DNA of 64,000 nt from NCBI GenBank assembly GCA_036504875.1, contig DASXUK010000033.1, positions 1 to 64,000 of the forward strand, given 5' to 3'. The stretch is from JACPFJ01 sp036504875 (GTDB lineage Bacteria > Desulfobacterota > Desulfuromonadia > Geobacterales > Pseudopelobacteraceae). How positions within the stretch are numbered: the stretch's first letter is position 1; each line of letters begins with the position of its first letter. Positions 7,588 through 16,125 of this stretch are shown one piece after another. Under the pieces are notes generated by a model that worked only from the letters and a program-made list of their open reading frames with translations, had not been told where the DNA came from and did not search any database. The translations under genes were made by a program, and so were the position numbers.

Positions 7588-8886
7588 ATGCCAGAGCAGC
7601 TGACCATCATCTGTCCTCACTGCACCTTTTCCAAGGACGTTCCCAAAAGCGCGATCCCGGAAGGCGCCCGGCAAGTCACCTGCCCCAAGTGCAAGCAGGC
7701 CTTTCCCCTTAGCAGCGAAAACATGCGCACGTCGGCAGCGCATCCGGCCCTTTCCGTTGTTATGGCTGCGGTTCCTGCGCCTTCTTCTGCGCCGCCTCCA
7801 CAGCCGCCCATTCCCGCTCAGCCATCTCCAAGGTCCGTTCCTAGCACACTCGCTTTTGCGTTTCACGGCACTGCTCGTGACTATTTCGGCATCTGGGTCG
7901 TTAATACCCTGCTTAAGCTTATGACCGCCGGTATTTATTCCGCCTGGGCCAAGGTGCGCAAGCGCTGCTTCTTTTACGGCAGTACGACCCTAGCCGGCCA
8001 GCCGTTCGAATACCTGGCCAACCCAATGGCACTCTTCAGGGGCTGGCTGATTGCTGCCGCAGCCTTTATTCTGTACAGTATCGGCACCCGGATCAGTCCG
8101 ATCCTGAGCGGCGTAATCGCGTTGATAGTGTTTCTGGCGTTTCCGTGGCTGGTGGTTCGTTCGCGGATTTTCAATGCCGTCAACTCATCCTATCGCAACA
8201 TCCGTTTCGGTTTCCTGCCTGATTACCAGCAGGCGTACCTGGTATTCGTTGCGCTGCCTATCTGCACGATTTTGAGCCTAGGCCTCTTGGCACCCTATAT
8301 GCTCTATCGCCAGAAAATGTTTATGGTCGAAAACAGCAGCTACGGGGCTACGCAATTCAGCTTTAACGCTACGGTGAAGGATTTCTATGTCCTTTCCCTT
8401 AAGATCGGACTCGGTTTCCTCTCTATCGTAGGCCTGATCGGCATCATCGTGGGGATGGCCGGAAGCGGCTTTGTTTCTTCGCTCTCCACAGGTGGGGGAT
8501 TGAAGGCGTTGCCGGGGTTGGCGATCATACCGGTTGTGGCGTTGCCGCTGGTCTATTTCATCATGATAGTCTACGGCCAGACCGCAATGGCCAACCTGAG
8601 CTGGAACGGCACACGCCTGGCGAGCGGCAGTTTCCGCAGCACCCTCCGCACGCGCGACATGGCCCTGCTGTTCGTGACCAATGCGCTGGCAATCATGTTC
8701 AGTCTGGGGTTAATGGTACCGTGGGCCACTATCCGCCTGGCACGTTACCGTTTCGAACATCTCGAGCTGGAAACCGTGGGCGGTCTGGATTATATGGTGG
8801 CCGCCGCCGGCAGCAGCTCTGCGGTCGGTGCAACAGGCGACGAGATCGGCGATGTGTTCGACATGCAGTTGGACATAGCTTTGTGA
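7588..8886 (+). CDS. Zinc-ribbon plus YjgN/DUF898-family membrane protein
   Basis: 432 residues. An N-terminal MJ0042-type zinc ribbon has two CxxC pairs ('ICPHC', 'CPKC') in residues 9-35, followed by a Pro/Ala linker to about residue 85. The remainder is a DUF898 (YjgN) polytopic domain with several helices; the phrases 'YSAWAKVRKRCFFYG', 'SSYRNIRFGF' and 'LSLGLMVPW' are typical. The role of YjgN is not known; it sits in the inner membrane. 'aggagg' precedes the ATG. It is 44 bases upstream of an M48 peptidase gene in the same direction, a pairing often seen for this family, which suggests one operon. GC content returns to chromosomal level here. Confidence 0.85.
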   Translation: MPEQLTIICPHCTFSKDVPKSAIPEGARQVTCPKCKQAFPLSSENMRTSAAHPALSVVMAAVPAPSSAPPPQPPIPAQPSPRSVPSTLAFAFHGTARDYFGIWVVNTLLKLMTAGIYSAWAKVRKRCFFYGSTTLAGQPFEYLANPMALFRGWLIAAAAFILYSIGTRISPILSGVIALIVFLAFPWLVVRSRIFNAVNSSYRNIRFGFLPDYQQAYLVFVALPICTILSLGLLAPYMLYRQKMFMVENSSYGATQFSFNATVKDFYVLSLKIGLGFLSIVGLIGIIVGMAGSGFVSSLSTGGGLKALPGLAIIPVVALPLVYFIMIVYGQTAMANLSWNGTRLASGSFRSTLRTRDMALLFVTNALAIMFSLGLMVPWATIRLARYRFEHLELETVGGLDYMVAAAGSSSAVGATGDEIGDVFDMQLDIAL

Positions 8887-8930
8887 TAAAAAGTTCCCCT
8901 CCCTTGGCGGGAGGGGGAGTAAAGGACTAA

Positions 8931-9974
8931 ATGAAATCAGTTACGGTTGCATATTTCGACGGAAAAGTTTCAACCCGCCGGGACGTTGTATTCACCCTTG
9001 ACGGGGAGCAGGTGACCATTCGCGGCGAAGGGGTGGAACTCGCCTATCCACTGGCGGCCCTCACGATACCGCCCGGGGTGGGCTCTGTCCGCCGCACGGT
9101 CCGGCTGCCGGACGGCGGTGTCTGCGAGCTGGAGGATGCGGAGCTGTTGGCAGCGTTGGAAAAGCCGGGCGGCGGTACCAATGCCGGTCGCCTGCTGCAC
9201 CGCTGGGAAAAGAGCCTGCCGTTGGCCTTGGCGGCGGTAGCGCTGACCACCCTGGTGGTGCTGCTGTTTTTACGCTATGGCGTGCCCTCCCTGGCCCGTC
9301 GTGCCGCCCTGGCCCTGCCGACCGCCACCGAAAACACCCTCGGGCGCGAGTCGCTGGCCACCCTGGACCGGATCCTGATGAAGCCCTCCACTATCAAAAA
9401 GGAGCGCCGGGCTGAACTGACAACCCTGTTCCGGCGCGTGGCTGGTCCGGGAGCAGACGCAGCCGGCTATCGTCTGGAATTCCGCTCCTGCCCGGCAATC
9501 GGGGCCAATGCCTTTGCGCTCCCTTCCGGGATCGTGATCATCACCGACGACCTGGTTGAGCTGGCCAAGAATGACGACGAGATCGCCGCCATCCTGGCCC
9601 ATGAGCTGGGACACGTGCGTGGTCGCCACATCCTGCGTCACGTCCTCCAAAGCTCCGTAGCCGGCCTGGTAGTGGCTACTCTGACCGGGGACCTGGTGTC
9701 GATCACCTCGCTGGCGGCCACCCTGCCTACGGTCTTGGTGGATGCCTCGTTTTCGCGTGAATTTGAACGCGAGGCGGACGATGCGGCCCTGGCCTGGATG
9801 AAGTCAGCCGGAGTCACGTCGCGACGCTATGCCGAGATCCTGGGGCGCCTGCAGGCCCAGCTTGATGTCCGCCGCGGCGAGTCAGCCGGCAATAAAGATC
9901 CAGGCCGCAATTATCTTTCGACCCACCCGGAGACCGGCGAGCGAATTCGTCGAATATTGCGGGATGGGAAATGA
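8931..9974 (+). CDS. M48 family metalloprotease, membrane-anchored
   Basis: 347 residues. An N-terminal beta module (residues 1-75, 'YFDGKVSTRRDV') of the kind found on BepA-like M48 proteins; one transmembrane helix near residues 95-115; then a zinc peptidase domain with HELGH at 224-228 and the third-ligand motif 'EREADDAAL' around 281. The fold and motifs predict a zinc endopeptidase acting at the envelope. It follows the YjgN-like gene by 44 bases (the gap contains 'cctcccttggcgggagggg', a small hairpin without U-tract). Substrate unknown; quality control of membrane proteins is an inference from the family. Confidence 0.85.
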   Translation: MKSVTVAYFDGKVSTRRDVVFTLDGEQVTIRGEGVELAYPLAALTIPPGVGSVRRTVRLPDGGVCELEDAELLAALEKPGGGTNAGRLLHRWEKSLPLALAAVALTTLVVLLFLRYGVPSLARRAALALPTATENTLGRESLATLDRILMKPSTIKKERRAELTTLFRRVAGPGADAAGYRLEFRSCPAIGANAFALPSGIVIITDDLVELAKNDDEIAAILAHELGHVRGRHILRHVLQSSVAGLVVATLTGDLVSITSLAATLPTVLVDASFSREFEREADDAALAWMKSAGVTSRRYAEILGRLQAQLDVRRGESAGNKDPGRNYLSTHPETGERIRRILRDGK

Positions 9975-10107
9975 TGCACAGCTGTTCAAGAGTCCTTATG
10001 AACATGAACAAGACCGGATAAAGCTTGACATTGCCGGTTGCATTATTAAGATGAAGATCCTTGCCAATGCGCAATAATAAATCCCCTGATTGAGAGCTGC
10101 TCCAAAT

Positions 10108-11247
10108 ATGACCGAAAATACACAACTCAACGATATCATCGCCGCCCGCATCGCCGAACAGGGACCGATCACCTTTGCCGCCTTCATGGAGGCCTGCCTG
10201 TACGAGCCAGGCCTGGGTTATTATACCTCCCCCGGACGCAAGGTCGGTGCCGAGGGGGATTTTTATACCAGTATCTCGGTGCATGCCGCCTTTGGGCGGG
10301 TGATTGCCCGGGAGATCGCCCAGATGTGGCGCAGCATGGGGAATCCTTCGGATTTTTCACTGGTGGAATGTGGCGCCGGTAACGGTCGTCTGGCCTGCGA
10401 CATAATGGATTACCTGGCGGAGCGCGAGCCGGACATGTACCGCCAACTGACCCTGACCTTGGTCGAAAAAGAGCCGTCACTGGAATCGGCGCAGGCTCAG
10501 ATGCTGTCACAACACCAAGAGCGGGTCCAGTGGTTGACGCCGGAAAAACTGATTGGTAGCAGTTTCAGCGGCTGTCTCTATTCCAATGAGCTGATCGACG
10601 CCCTGCCGGTGCATCGGGTTGTGATGACTGCCGAAGGTTTGCAGGAGATTTATGTTACTCTTAAAGAGGGTCAATTGGCCGAACAGGCCGGTCCGCTCTC
10701 AACCATAGCCATAAGTGAGTACCTGGCCCGCATCAATGTTGAGCTTCATCCCGGCCAGCAGGCCGAGATCAATCTGGCGGCGCCGGAATGGCTGGCATTG
10801 GCTGCCCAAGCGCTGAAGCAGGGCTTTATCCTGACCATCGACTATGGTTATCAAGCGGCCGAGCTGTATGCGCCGCAAAGAAACCGCGGTACTCTGCTCT
10901 GTTATTACCGGCACCAGACAGAGGAAAATCCTTACATCCGTCTCGGCCAGCAGGATATAACCGCCCATGTTGACTTTACCACGCTGGTAAAACGGGGCGA
11001 GGAACTGGGGCTGCAACCGGTCTGGTTCGGGGAGCAGTACCGTTTTATGTTGGCCGCCGGAATCATAGAGGAGCTGCAAGATATTGAAGGTTCGGATTCT
11101 TCCGAAGAGGACAAGCTGCGGCTGCGCTTGGCCCTTAAAAAACTGATCCTGCCGGAAGGGGGCATGGGAGACACCTTCCGGGTGCTGATCCAGTCCAAAG
11201 GGGTCGCTGAACCTGGCCTGCTCTGTCAGCGCAGGATCGGGGGCTGA
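10108..11247 (+). CDS. MidA/NDUFAF7-like SAM-dependent methyltransferase (DUF185)
   Basis: 379 residues from ATG 10108; an upstream in-frame TTG at 10090 is less likely. The N-terminus 'GPITFAAFMEACLYEPGLGYY' and the SAM-binding 'LVECGAGNGRLACDIM' (about residues 88-103) identify the COG1565/MidA family. 'YSNELIDALPVHRV' and 'LTIDYGY' are also family signatures. Homologues (NDUFAF7) methylate an arginine of a respiratory complex I subunit; whether that holds here is inference. It abuts the next gene: stop and ATG are adjacent at 11245-11248, so the two are likely cotranscribed. Confidence 0.88.
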   Translation: MTENTQLNDIIAARIAEQGPITFAAFMEACLYEPGLGYYTSPGRKVGAEGDFYTSISVHAAFGRVIAREIAQMWRSMGNPSDFSLVECGAGNGRLACDIMDYLAEREPDMYRQLTLTLVEKEPSLESAQAQMLSQHQERVQWLTPEKLIGSSFSGCLYSNELIDALPVHRVVMTAEGLQEIYVTLKEGQLAEQAGPLSTIAISEYLARINVELHPGQQAEINLAAPEWLALAAQALKQGFILTIDYGYQAAELYAPQRNRGTLLCYYRHQTEENPYIRLGQQDITAHVDFTTLVKRGEELGLQPVWFGEQYRFMLAAGIIEELQDIEGSDSSEEDKLRLRLALKKLILPEGGMGDTFRVLIQSKGVAEPGLLCQRRIGG

Positions 11248-11886
11248 ATGCAGAGCTACCGTCCCTCCGATATTCGCGGCATGGTCTTTGATCTGGATGG
11301 CACCTTGTATGTTTCATCCGCTTTTGCGGCCACAATTCAAGATGAGGCTGTTGTTTACATGGCTGGTGTCATGGGTGTCACTAAAGCCGAGGCCGCTCTG
11401 GTCATGTCAGACACACGCCGCCGGATGGCTGAGGAAAGCGGCACGGTTCAGACACTATCCGCTGTCTGCACCGAGCTGGGTGGCAATGTGCGGGACCTGC
11501 ACGCATTTTTTGAAGAGCGGCTTGTTCCTGAGAACTATCTGGTGCGGGACGAACGGGTTATTGAGCTTCTTCAAGGCCTGAGCAAACGGTTCAAGCTGTA
11601 TATCTACACCAATAACAATCATGTCCTGGCCACTAGGATAATTGAGCTTCTTGGTTTTGAGGGCCTGTTCGAGCGGGTGTTTGCGATCGACGACGAATGG
11701 CGGGCCAAGCCGGATGAATATGTGCTGGAGCAGGTATTAAAGGTCACCGCTATCCCGCCGGCACAATTGCTTTTTATCGGTGATCGGTATGATGTCGACC
11801 TGCGCCTGCCGGAGCAGAAAGGGTGCCCGGTCTTTCTGACTCAGAATGTCGACCAACTGCTGCGGTTAAAGGATTTAATCAGATAA
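11248..11886 (+). CDS. HAD-superfamily hydrolase, nucleotidase-like
   Basis: 212 residues with all four HAD motifs: 'VFDLDGTLY' (motif I, nucleophile Asp), 'YTNNN' (motif II), Lys in 'RAKPDEY' (motif III) and 'IGDRYDVDL' (motif IV). The helical cap follows motif I. The best comparison is with small phosphatases of the pyrimidine 5'-nucleotidase/SDT1 type, but specificity cannot be fixed from sequence. It begins directly after the MidA-like gene with no gap, implying cotranscription. Confidence 0.8.
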   Translation: MQSYRPSDIRGMVFDLDGTLYVSSAFAATIQDEAVVYMAGVMGVTKAEAALVMSDTRRRMAEESGTVQTLSAVCTELGGNVRDLHAFFEERLVPENYLVRDERVIELLQGLSKRFKLYIYTNNNHVLATRIIELLGFEGLFERVFAIDDEWRAKPDEYVLEQVLKVTAIPPAQLLFIGDRYDVDLRLPEQKGCPVFLTQNVDQLLRLKDLIR

Positions 11887-11898
11887 AAGGAGACAGAC

Positions 11899-12354
11899 AT
11901 GGGTGAAAACAAGGAAATGCTTGATGCAATCATGCGTGCTATTGAGCTGGAGAAGGAGACCTTTGATTACTATATCAAGGCCGAGCACAAGACCTTTAAT
12001 CCGGCCGGCAAGCGGATTTTCAAGTGGCTGGCCAAGACCGAGGAAAACCATTACCTGAAGCTGACCGAGCTCTATAATTCACTCAATGAAGGCGGCCGCT
12101 GGGTCTTCTACGGCGGATCAACCTTTGAATTGGCACCGGCTGGCGATGATGAACATCAGGTTACTTTTGAAACAGATGATATTGAGGCGCTCAAAATCGC
12201 CCAGGACATCGAGAAAAAAGGGATCGACTTTTACCAGAATATGCTTGGCAGTACCCCCAATCCTGAGGGAAAGGCGATGCTGGAGACGTTGCGCAGCGAG
12301 GAGGTCGAGCATCTGCGGGTGATAAGCGAAAAGTTGCAGCAGCTGGAAGGTTGA
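11899..12354 (+). CDS. Rubrerythrin-like ferritin-family protein
   Basis: 151 residues; a four-helix ferritin-like bundle with ExxH-type iron ligands: 'AIELEKETFDYY', 'KTEENHYLKL', 'IEKKGIDFYQNML' and 'EEVEHLRV'. No rubredoxin domain is attached. Such proteins bind a di-iron centre and are linked to peroxide or iron handling in anaerobes. It starts 12 bases after the HAD gene behind 'aaaggaga' and is the last gene before a strong terminator, so it closes a three-gene unit with the methyltransferase and HAD genes. Confidence 0.82.
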   Translation: MGENKEMLDAIMRAIELEKETFDYYIKAEHKTFNPAGKRIFKWLAKTEENHYLKLTELYNSLNEGGRWVFYGGSTFELAPAGDDEHQVTFETDDIEALKIAQDIEKKGIDFYQNMLGSTPNPEGKAMLETLRSEEVEHLRVISEKLQQLEG

Positions 12355-12390
12355 TCATTTCAAAAATTTGACGGAAGCAAGAGCGCGAGA

Positions 12391-12423
12391 AAGGGACCTT
12401 TTGTTGAGGGTCCCTTTTTGTTT
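12391..12423 (+). terminator. Intrinsic terminator after the ferritin-like gene
   Basis: Stem 'aagggacc'/'gggtcccttt' with a nine-base loop, followed by a T-tract ('tttttgttt'). Confidence 0.85.
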
Positions 12424-12475
12424 AAGTCTGATAAACCTAAAATCGGTTGTTAACCACGGTCCAACCTAAAGGAGT

Positions 12476-12502
12476 CCAGGCGGGGCACAAGGCCCCGCCT
12501 GG
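12476..12502 (-). terminator. Strong hairpin downstream of the lipoprotein gene
   Basis: Perfect 11-bp stem 'ccaggcggggc'/'gccccgcctgg' with a 5-base loop, 30 bases past the minus-strand stop. No U-tract on either side, so it may be a transcript-end stabiliser rather than a classic terminator. Confidence 0.5.
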
Positions 12503-12532
12503 AAATAACTCATTACATTTGATGTCAGTTTG

Positions 12533-14251
12533 CTACCACATACTCGTAGCAAGTTGTCTGCCGTAGCTATCCCATGCCCCCAGCCAAATCCCGCCACCTG
12601 TTATGGTAAAGGTTTGCCCGGTACTTGTTACCGGGTTCAGCGTAAAAGACTTGCTGGTGTCCGTTGGCAAGAGTGAAGCTTCAAAACGGGCAGAATTGCC
12701 AGTGTTGTCATTTATCTGGACGTCCAGCCAGTCGTTGGTGAGTCCGGTCGGCAAGGTCCAACTGACTGTTGCGTTTCCGCCGGTAAAAGCGTGCAACTGG
12801 GCCAAGGTTGGCGAGGTGATGGTCGGGAAGCTGGCAGAGGTCAATTCGGTGTTCAGGTACGGCCGCTTTTTGAGTTTTTCGGTGTAGGTAGCTGCCAATG
12901 TGGTGCCGATATACAGTTTAACGGTGTAGTTTTCTCCTGTATCAGCTATTCCACCAATGGCCGTATCAGGCATGGAGTAAAGATTATTGCCATTTTGTCC
13001 CTGAATTTCAAAGTAGTGGTTCGCAATGTTATTGATTATTGTGACACCAGCAGAGGGAAGGCCGGCTCCGGTCACCAATGCCGACGTAATACCCTTGCCG
13101 CCACGGTCTTTAATATCAAGACGCAAGCCGGTAAAAATCTGGTTCACAGTATCAGACACATGATATTCCGCCACGGGCTCAACTTTGACTTGGGCGATGT
13201 ATTGGTCCCCCTGCATGTACCATTTACCATCTGCCTTTTTGATTATGTGGAATGGTTTCGGCCCGGCATTGGCTGCCTTGCCGTTCTGCATCACATCAAT
13301 CGCAACTATGGCCGTAAGGTTTGACATCGACAGGATGGATATTTTGGCAAACGATATGCCAATCATGCTTTTATCGGTAGTTATATCAGAGATGAAAGAT
13401 GCCAGGTTTTGCCCCTCATGCATGAAGGTGGCGCTGTCAAACAGCCCCAGCAGAGTTGCGTTGGTTTCGCTGGGAAGGCTGGTTGCAAAAAGATCGGAGA
13501 ATGTCTTGAACCCTGCGCTGATCATCTGGATGTCTGTAGCAGCGGTTGCAACGCCAGTCGTGTCTGTAATAGCGCCCGTATAGGTTCCCGTAGTGATATT
13601 CGAGGTCATCTGCTGCTGGGTGATGATATTTGTAATGGTTGCAACACCTGTGGTTGTATCTGTCGATACCCTGAGCATGTCCAGGGCCGCATCCAGACCG
13701 GTATGATCGGCGCTGAACGAGGCCCGCAGCAGGTCGATCGAGTCGCTGACGCCCACTGCCTGTAGAACCGGCAGGAGCTTGGCCTTAAGGGCATCAGTCT
13801 GTGCGGTCAACTGGGCTGCGGTAAGTCCTGTGAAGCTGCCGTTGTCAAAATAGCTCTTGGCAACCGACCCGGCGATGTTCGCCACAATCAGGTCGGTGAG
13901 CGGGGTGACATTGATCGTGCCTCCCACATCCGCCGATGTTCCGGCCGAGTACAGGTGATATTCGTTGCCGCCGACATAGCCATCAGCCCGCACCATATAA
14001 GGTGCCTTCAAACCGGTGACATCCACCGTGTACTTCCCGTCGGCTGCGATGGGAACTGTTTTTGTCAGGGCAGTGGGTGTCGTGCTGTCTTTGATGGTTA
14101 CGCTGCCGATGATAGGAGCCCCTGCCGCCGCCACCCCCGACACCGTCGTAGCGGGGGTACTCGACGAGCCGCCACCCCCGCAGGCCACAAGAATCATGGC
14201 AGTCACCGCGCCTAACACCCCCAGTTTAACCACATTCCACAATTGCCTCAT
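12533..14251 (-). CDS. Putative lipoprotein with N-terminal carboxypeptidase-regulatory-like domain
   Basis: 572 residues. Signal peptide with lipobox 'LVACGGGGSSS' (Cys24), so the protein is predicted to be lipid-anchored, with a Gly/Ser tether. Residues about 37-110 look like a beta-sandwich regulatory domain ('GVAAAGAPIIGSVTIKD', 'PYMVRADGYVGG'). Then a helical central part, and a C-terminal beta-rich part ('ATVSWTLPTGLTNDWLDVQIND') that resembles a fibronectin-like or lectin-like domain. No enzyme motif is visible. It is divergent from a LuxR-type membrane regulator whose start is 305 bases away, which may control it. Surface location is inferred. Confidence 0.7.
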   Translation of the reverse strand: MRQLWNVVKLGVLGAVTAMILVACGGGGSSSTPATTVSGVAAAGAPIIGSVTIKDSTTPTALTKTVPIAADGKYTVDVTGLKAPYMVRADGYVGGNEYHLYSAGTSADVGGTINVTPLTDLIVANIAGSVAKSYFDNGSFTGLTAAQLTAQTDALKAKLLPVLQAVGVSDSIDLLRASFSADHTGLDAALDMLRVSTDTTTGVATITNIITQQQMTSNITTGTYTGAITDTTGVATAATDIQMISAGFKTFSDLFATSLPSETNATLLGLFDSATFMHEGQNLASFISDITTDKSMIGISFAKISILSMSNLTAIVAIDVMQNGKAANAGPKPFHIIKKADGKWYMQGDQYIAQVKVEPVAEYHVSDTVNQIFTGLRLDIKDRGGKGITSALVTGAGLPSAGVTIINNIANHYFEIQGQNGNNLYSMPDTAIGGIADTGENYTVKLYIGTTLAATYTEKLKKRPYLNTELTSASFPTITSPTLAQLHAFTGGNATVSWTLPTGLTNDWLDVQINDNTGNSARFEASLLPTDTSKSFTLNPVTSTGQTFTITGGGIWLGAWDSYGRQLATSMW

Positions 14252-14555
14252 TTTTGTCTCCTCCTTATCATGTTAGTTGGACACACTGGAACTTCCAATC
14301 TCCGATATTTCCAAAACGCTTGCAATTCCCCCCTTCTTTATTGATGTCCTAAGTTTCCCTGAATTAAACCTTGTAGGCATTCGATCATTGCTTTTTTCGG
14401 GGTGGGAAATATTAATGATGCAAGATTTTAATGGCAGATCGCTTTTTATTGAAAGTCGTCTATATGTCAACCGGACTGAATCATTTGTTCTTTTTGTCAA
14501 CTTTTTTGTAAACTATTATGTTATTTTCATTTTAATTCATTATAAGGCTTGCCAT

Positions 14556-15839
14556 ATGGGCGCAAATTCATATCTTGCAATTCTACGATTCTCCATTTTC
14601 ATCCTCTGGCTCCTCGCCTTTCCCATGAACGGCTTCCTCATGGGGAAAACTGGCCCCGAACATGCCTTTCTGTTTTTTGTTATCCCCCATGCACTTGCCC
14701 TTTTAGCTATAAACTTTATTATTAAAAATCGAATTTTTCCGATGGTGGTAAACGCCGCGATCGGCACCGTCATCGCCGGTACGGCGCTCTTCCCCTACGT
14801 CGGCTATCGGGCTCTGCCTCTTCTCGTACTACTCGGGGTTGCCGCTGCTGGTCTGTTAGTCAAGTTGATTGGGGATATGGGTCGTGTCGCCAACCCGCCT
14901 CTGGCCGGGGCCATCTGTATGGCCGGTGGAAATCTGGCGCTGCTGTTACTCATGAAGTTGCCGTTGACACCCCAGGCCATCCACCTCTTGCTGGCGCTGC
15001 TGCTCTTCGTTCCCCTGTTTTCAGCAACTCCCCGTTGCGGACCGGAGGAAAAGGATTCGTTTGCCGGGTATCTGCCGTTCCTGTTCGTGTATGAGCTGGT
15101 GAGCGGCGTCATGTACGGCTCTCTCATGGCCATGTACAACCGGCACGCTTTCCTTGACGGAATAGAGCTTCTCTTCTATGCGGGGACTGCGTTTATCGGT
15201 GCGTATCTGGTACGCAAGGGAAAGGATACGCTTCTGGTGCTCGGTATCCTGGGGGGAATGCTCTCCTTTTCCCTGTTCCAGATCAGGGGGGGACTCTCCG
15301 TCAACCTGAGCATGTTCGCGTTTCAGAGTTCAGCGGGCTTTATCGATCTCTTTATCCTCGTTCTTCTGTTCACCCGCGCCGACTCCCTCCGTGCTGCCGG
15401 CCCGGTTTTCGGGACCGCCTGTGCCGGGATTGCCGGTGGATATATCATATCCGGCAACACCAACGGAGAGGGAAATCTGGTCGTCGGTTCGGCTAATCTG
15501 ATATTGACGGTCACCGTCTTTATCTTTGTTTTCTTTGTCAGGAAGAGGGAAACGGAAAAGGAGGCTCGTCCCGGGCCAGAAGAAATGCCGGTACAACAGC
15601 CCGGCATCACTCTCTCTCCGATCCTCAAAAAGCGTCTGTCGGAACGTGAACAGGCTGTCCTCGACTGCGTGCTCCGGAAAAAGACCTTCCGTGAAACCGC
15701 AGAGGACCTCTCCCTTTCCGAATCTTCCGTCAAGACCTATATGAAAAGAATCTATGAAAAGACAGGGGTTACCGGTAAAGAAGAGCTCTTTACGATGCTT
15801 GCCAACAGTGGAGGTGGAACTGGCGGTGAGGAGGGATAA
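14556..15839 (+). CDS. Membrane-bound LuxR-type transcriptional regulator
   Basis: The start ATG 14556 ('ataagg' just upstream) is chosen over TTG 14277, because the extra 93 residues are not protein-like. The 427-residue product has about ten hydrophobic helices in residues 8-335, starting 'SIFILWLLAFPMNGF', then a basic linker and a LuxR/GerE helix-turn-helix at 361-415 ('LSEREQAVLDCVL', 'ETAEDLSLSESSVKTYMKRI'). This arrangement, a polytopic transporter-like sensor fused to a LuxR DNA-binding end, suggests direct signal-to-DNA regulation from the membrane. It is divergent from the lipoprotein gene, its most likely target by position. The signal is unknown. The 14252-14555 gap is AT-rich and probably holds both promoters. 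Confidence 0.8.
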   Translation: MGANSYLAILRFSIFILWLLAFPMNGFLMGKTGPEHAFLFFVIPHALALLAINFIIKNRIFPMVVNAAIGTVIAGTALFPYVGYRALPLLVLLGVAAAGLLVKLIGDMGRVANPPLAGAICMAGGNLALLLLMKLPLTPQAIHLLLALLLFVPLFSATPRCGPEEKDSFAGYLPFLFVYELVSGVMYGSLMAMYNRHAFLDGIELLFYAGTAFIGAYLVRKGKDTLLVLGILGGMLSFSLFQIRGGLSVNLSMFAFQSSAGFIDLFILVLLFTRADSLRAAGPVFGTACAGIAGGYIISGNTNGEGNLVVGSANLILTVTVFIFVFFVRKRETEKEARPGPEEMPVQQPGITLSPILKKRLSEREQAVLDCVLRKKTFRETAEDLSLSESSVKTYMKRIYEKTGVTGKEELFTMLANSGGGTGGEEG

Positions 15840-15886
15840 ACTAGTGCGTGCGGAATTTCACAAACGAAGAAGGTGAACCCGGCAGG

Positions 15887-15931
15887 GGCTCACTCCAGCA
15901 GATGATAATGATTGTCATGAGGCAGTGAGCC
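15887..15931. promoter_or_regulatory. Fur-box-like sequence inside an inverted repeat
   Basis: 'gataatgattgtcat' at 15904-15918 matches the Fur consensus GATAATGATAATCAT at 13 of 15 bases. It is flanked by 'ggctcact' (15887-15894) and 'agtgagcc' (15924-15931), a perfect 8-base inverted repeat. No gene follows on the plus strand and the neighbour on the minus strand ends towards it, so it is orphaned or serves an unseen RNA. The rest of 15840-16125 shows no gene. Confidence 0.4.
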
Positions 15932-16125
15932 TGGATTGTTACGCCATAACGGGTTACGGATGACTCCAGGTACAAGAGGAAATCGTTCCCGATCGCAATG
16001 GCTCTTGAAGATCTCTTTCTGCTCATTGCCCCGAGCGGGGGTATGTAGTATCGAATAGCAGGTCTGAACACTTTGATAAGTTCACCTTGTATTCATTATG
16101 TTTAATGATTTACATGCCATTGGGT

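Noticed and set aside
12791..13324. 177-codon plus-strand frame across the lipoprotein gene
   Set aside because: The minus-strand lipoprotein with lipobox explains the region; the plus frame is low in plausible protein features.
14277..14555. Upstream extension of the LuxR-type gene from a TTG
   Set aside because: The extra 93 residues are not protein-like and cover the intergenic promoter region; the ATG at 14556 has a ribosome site and starts right before the first helix.
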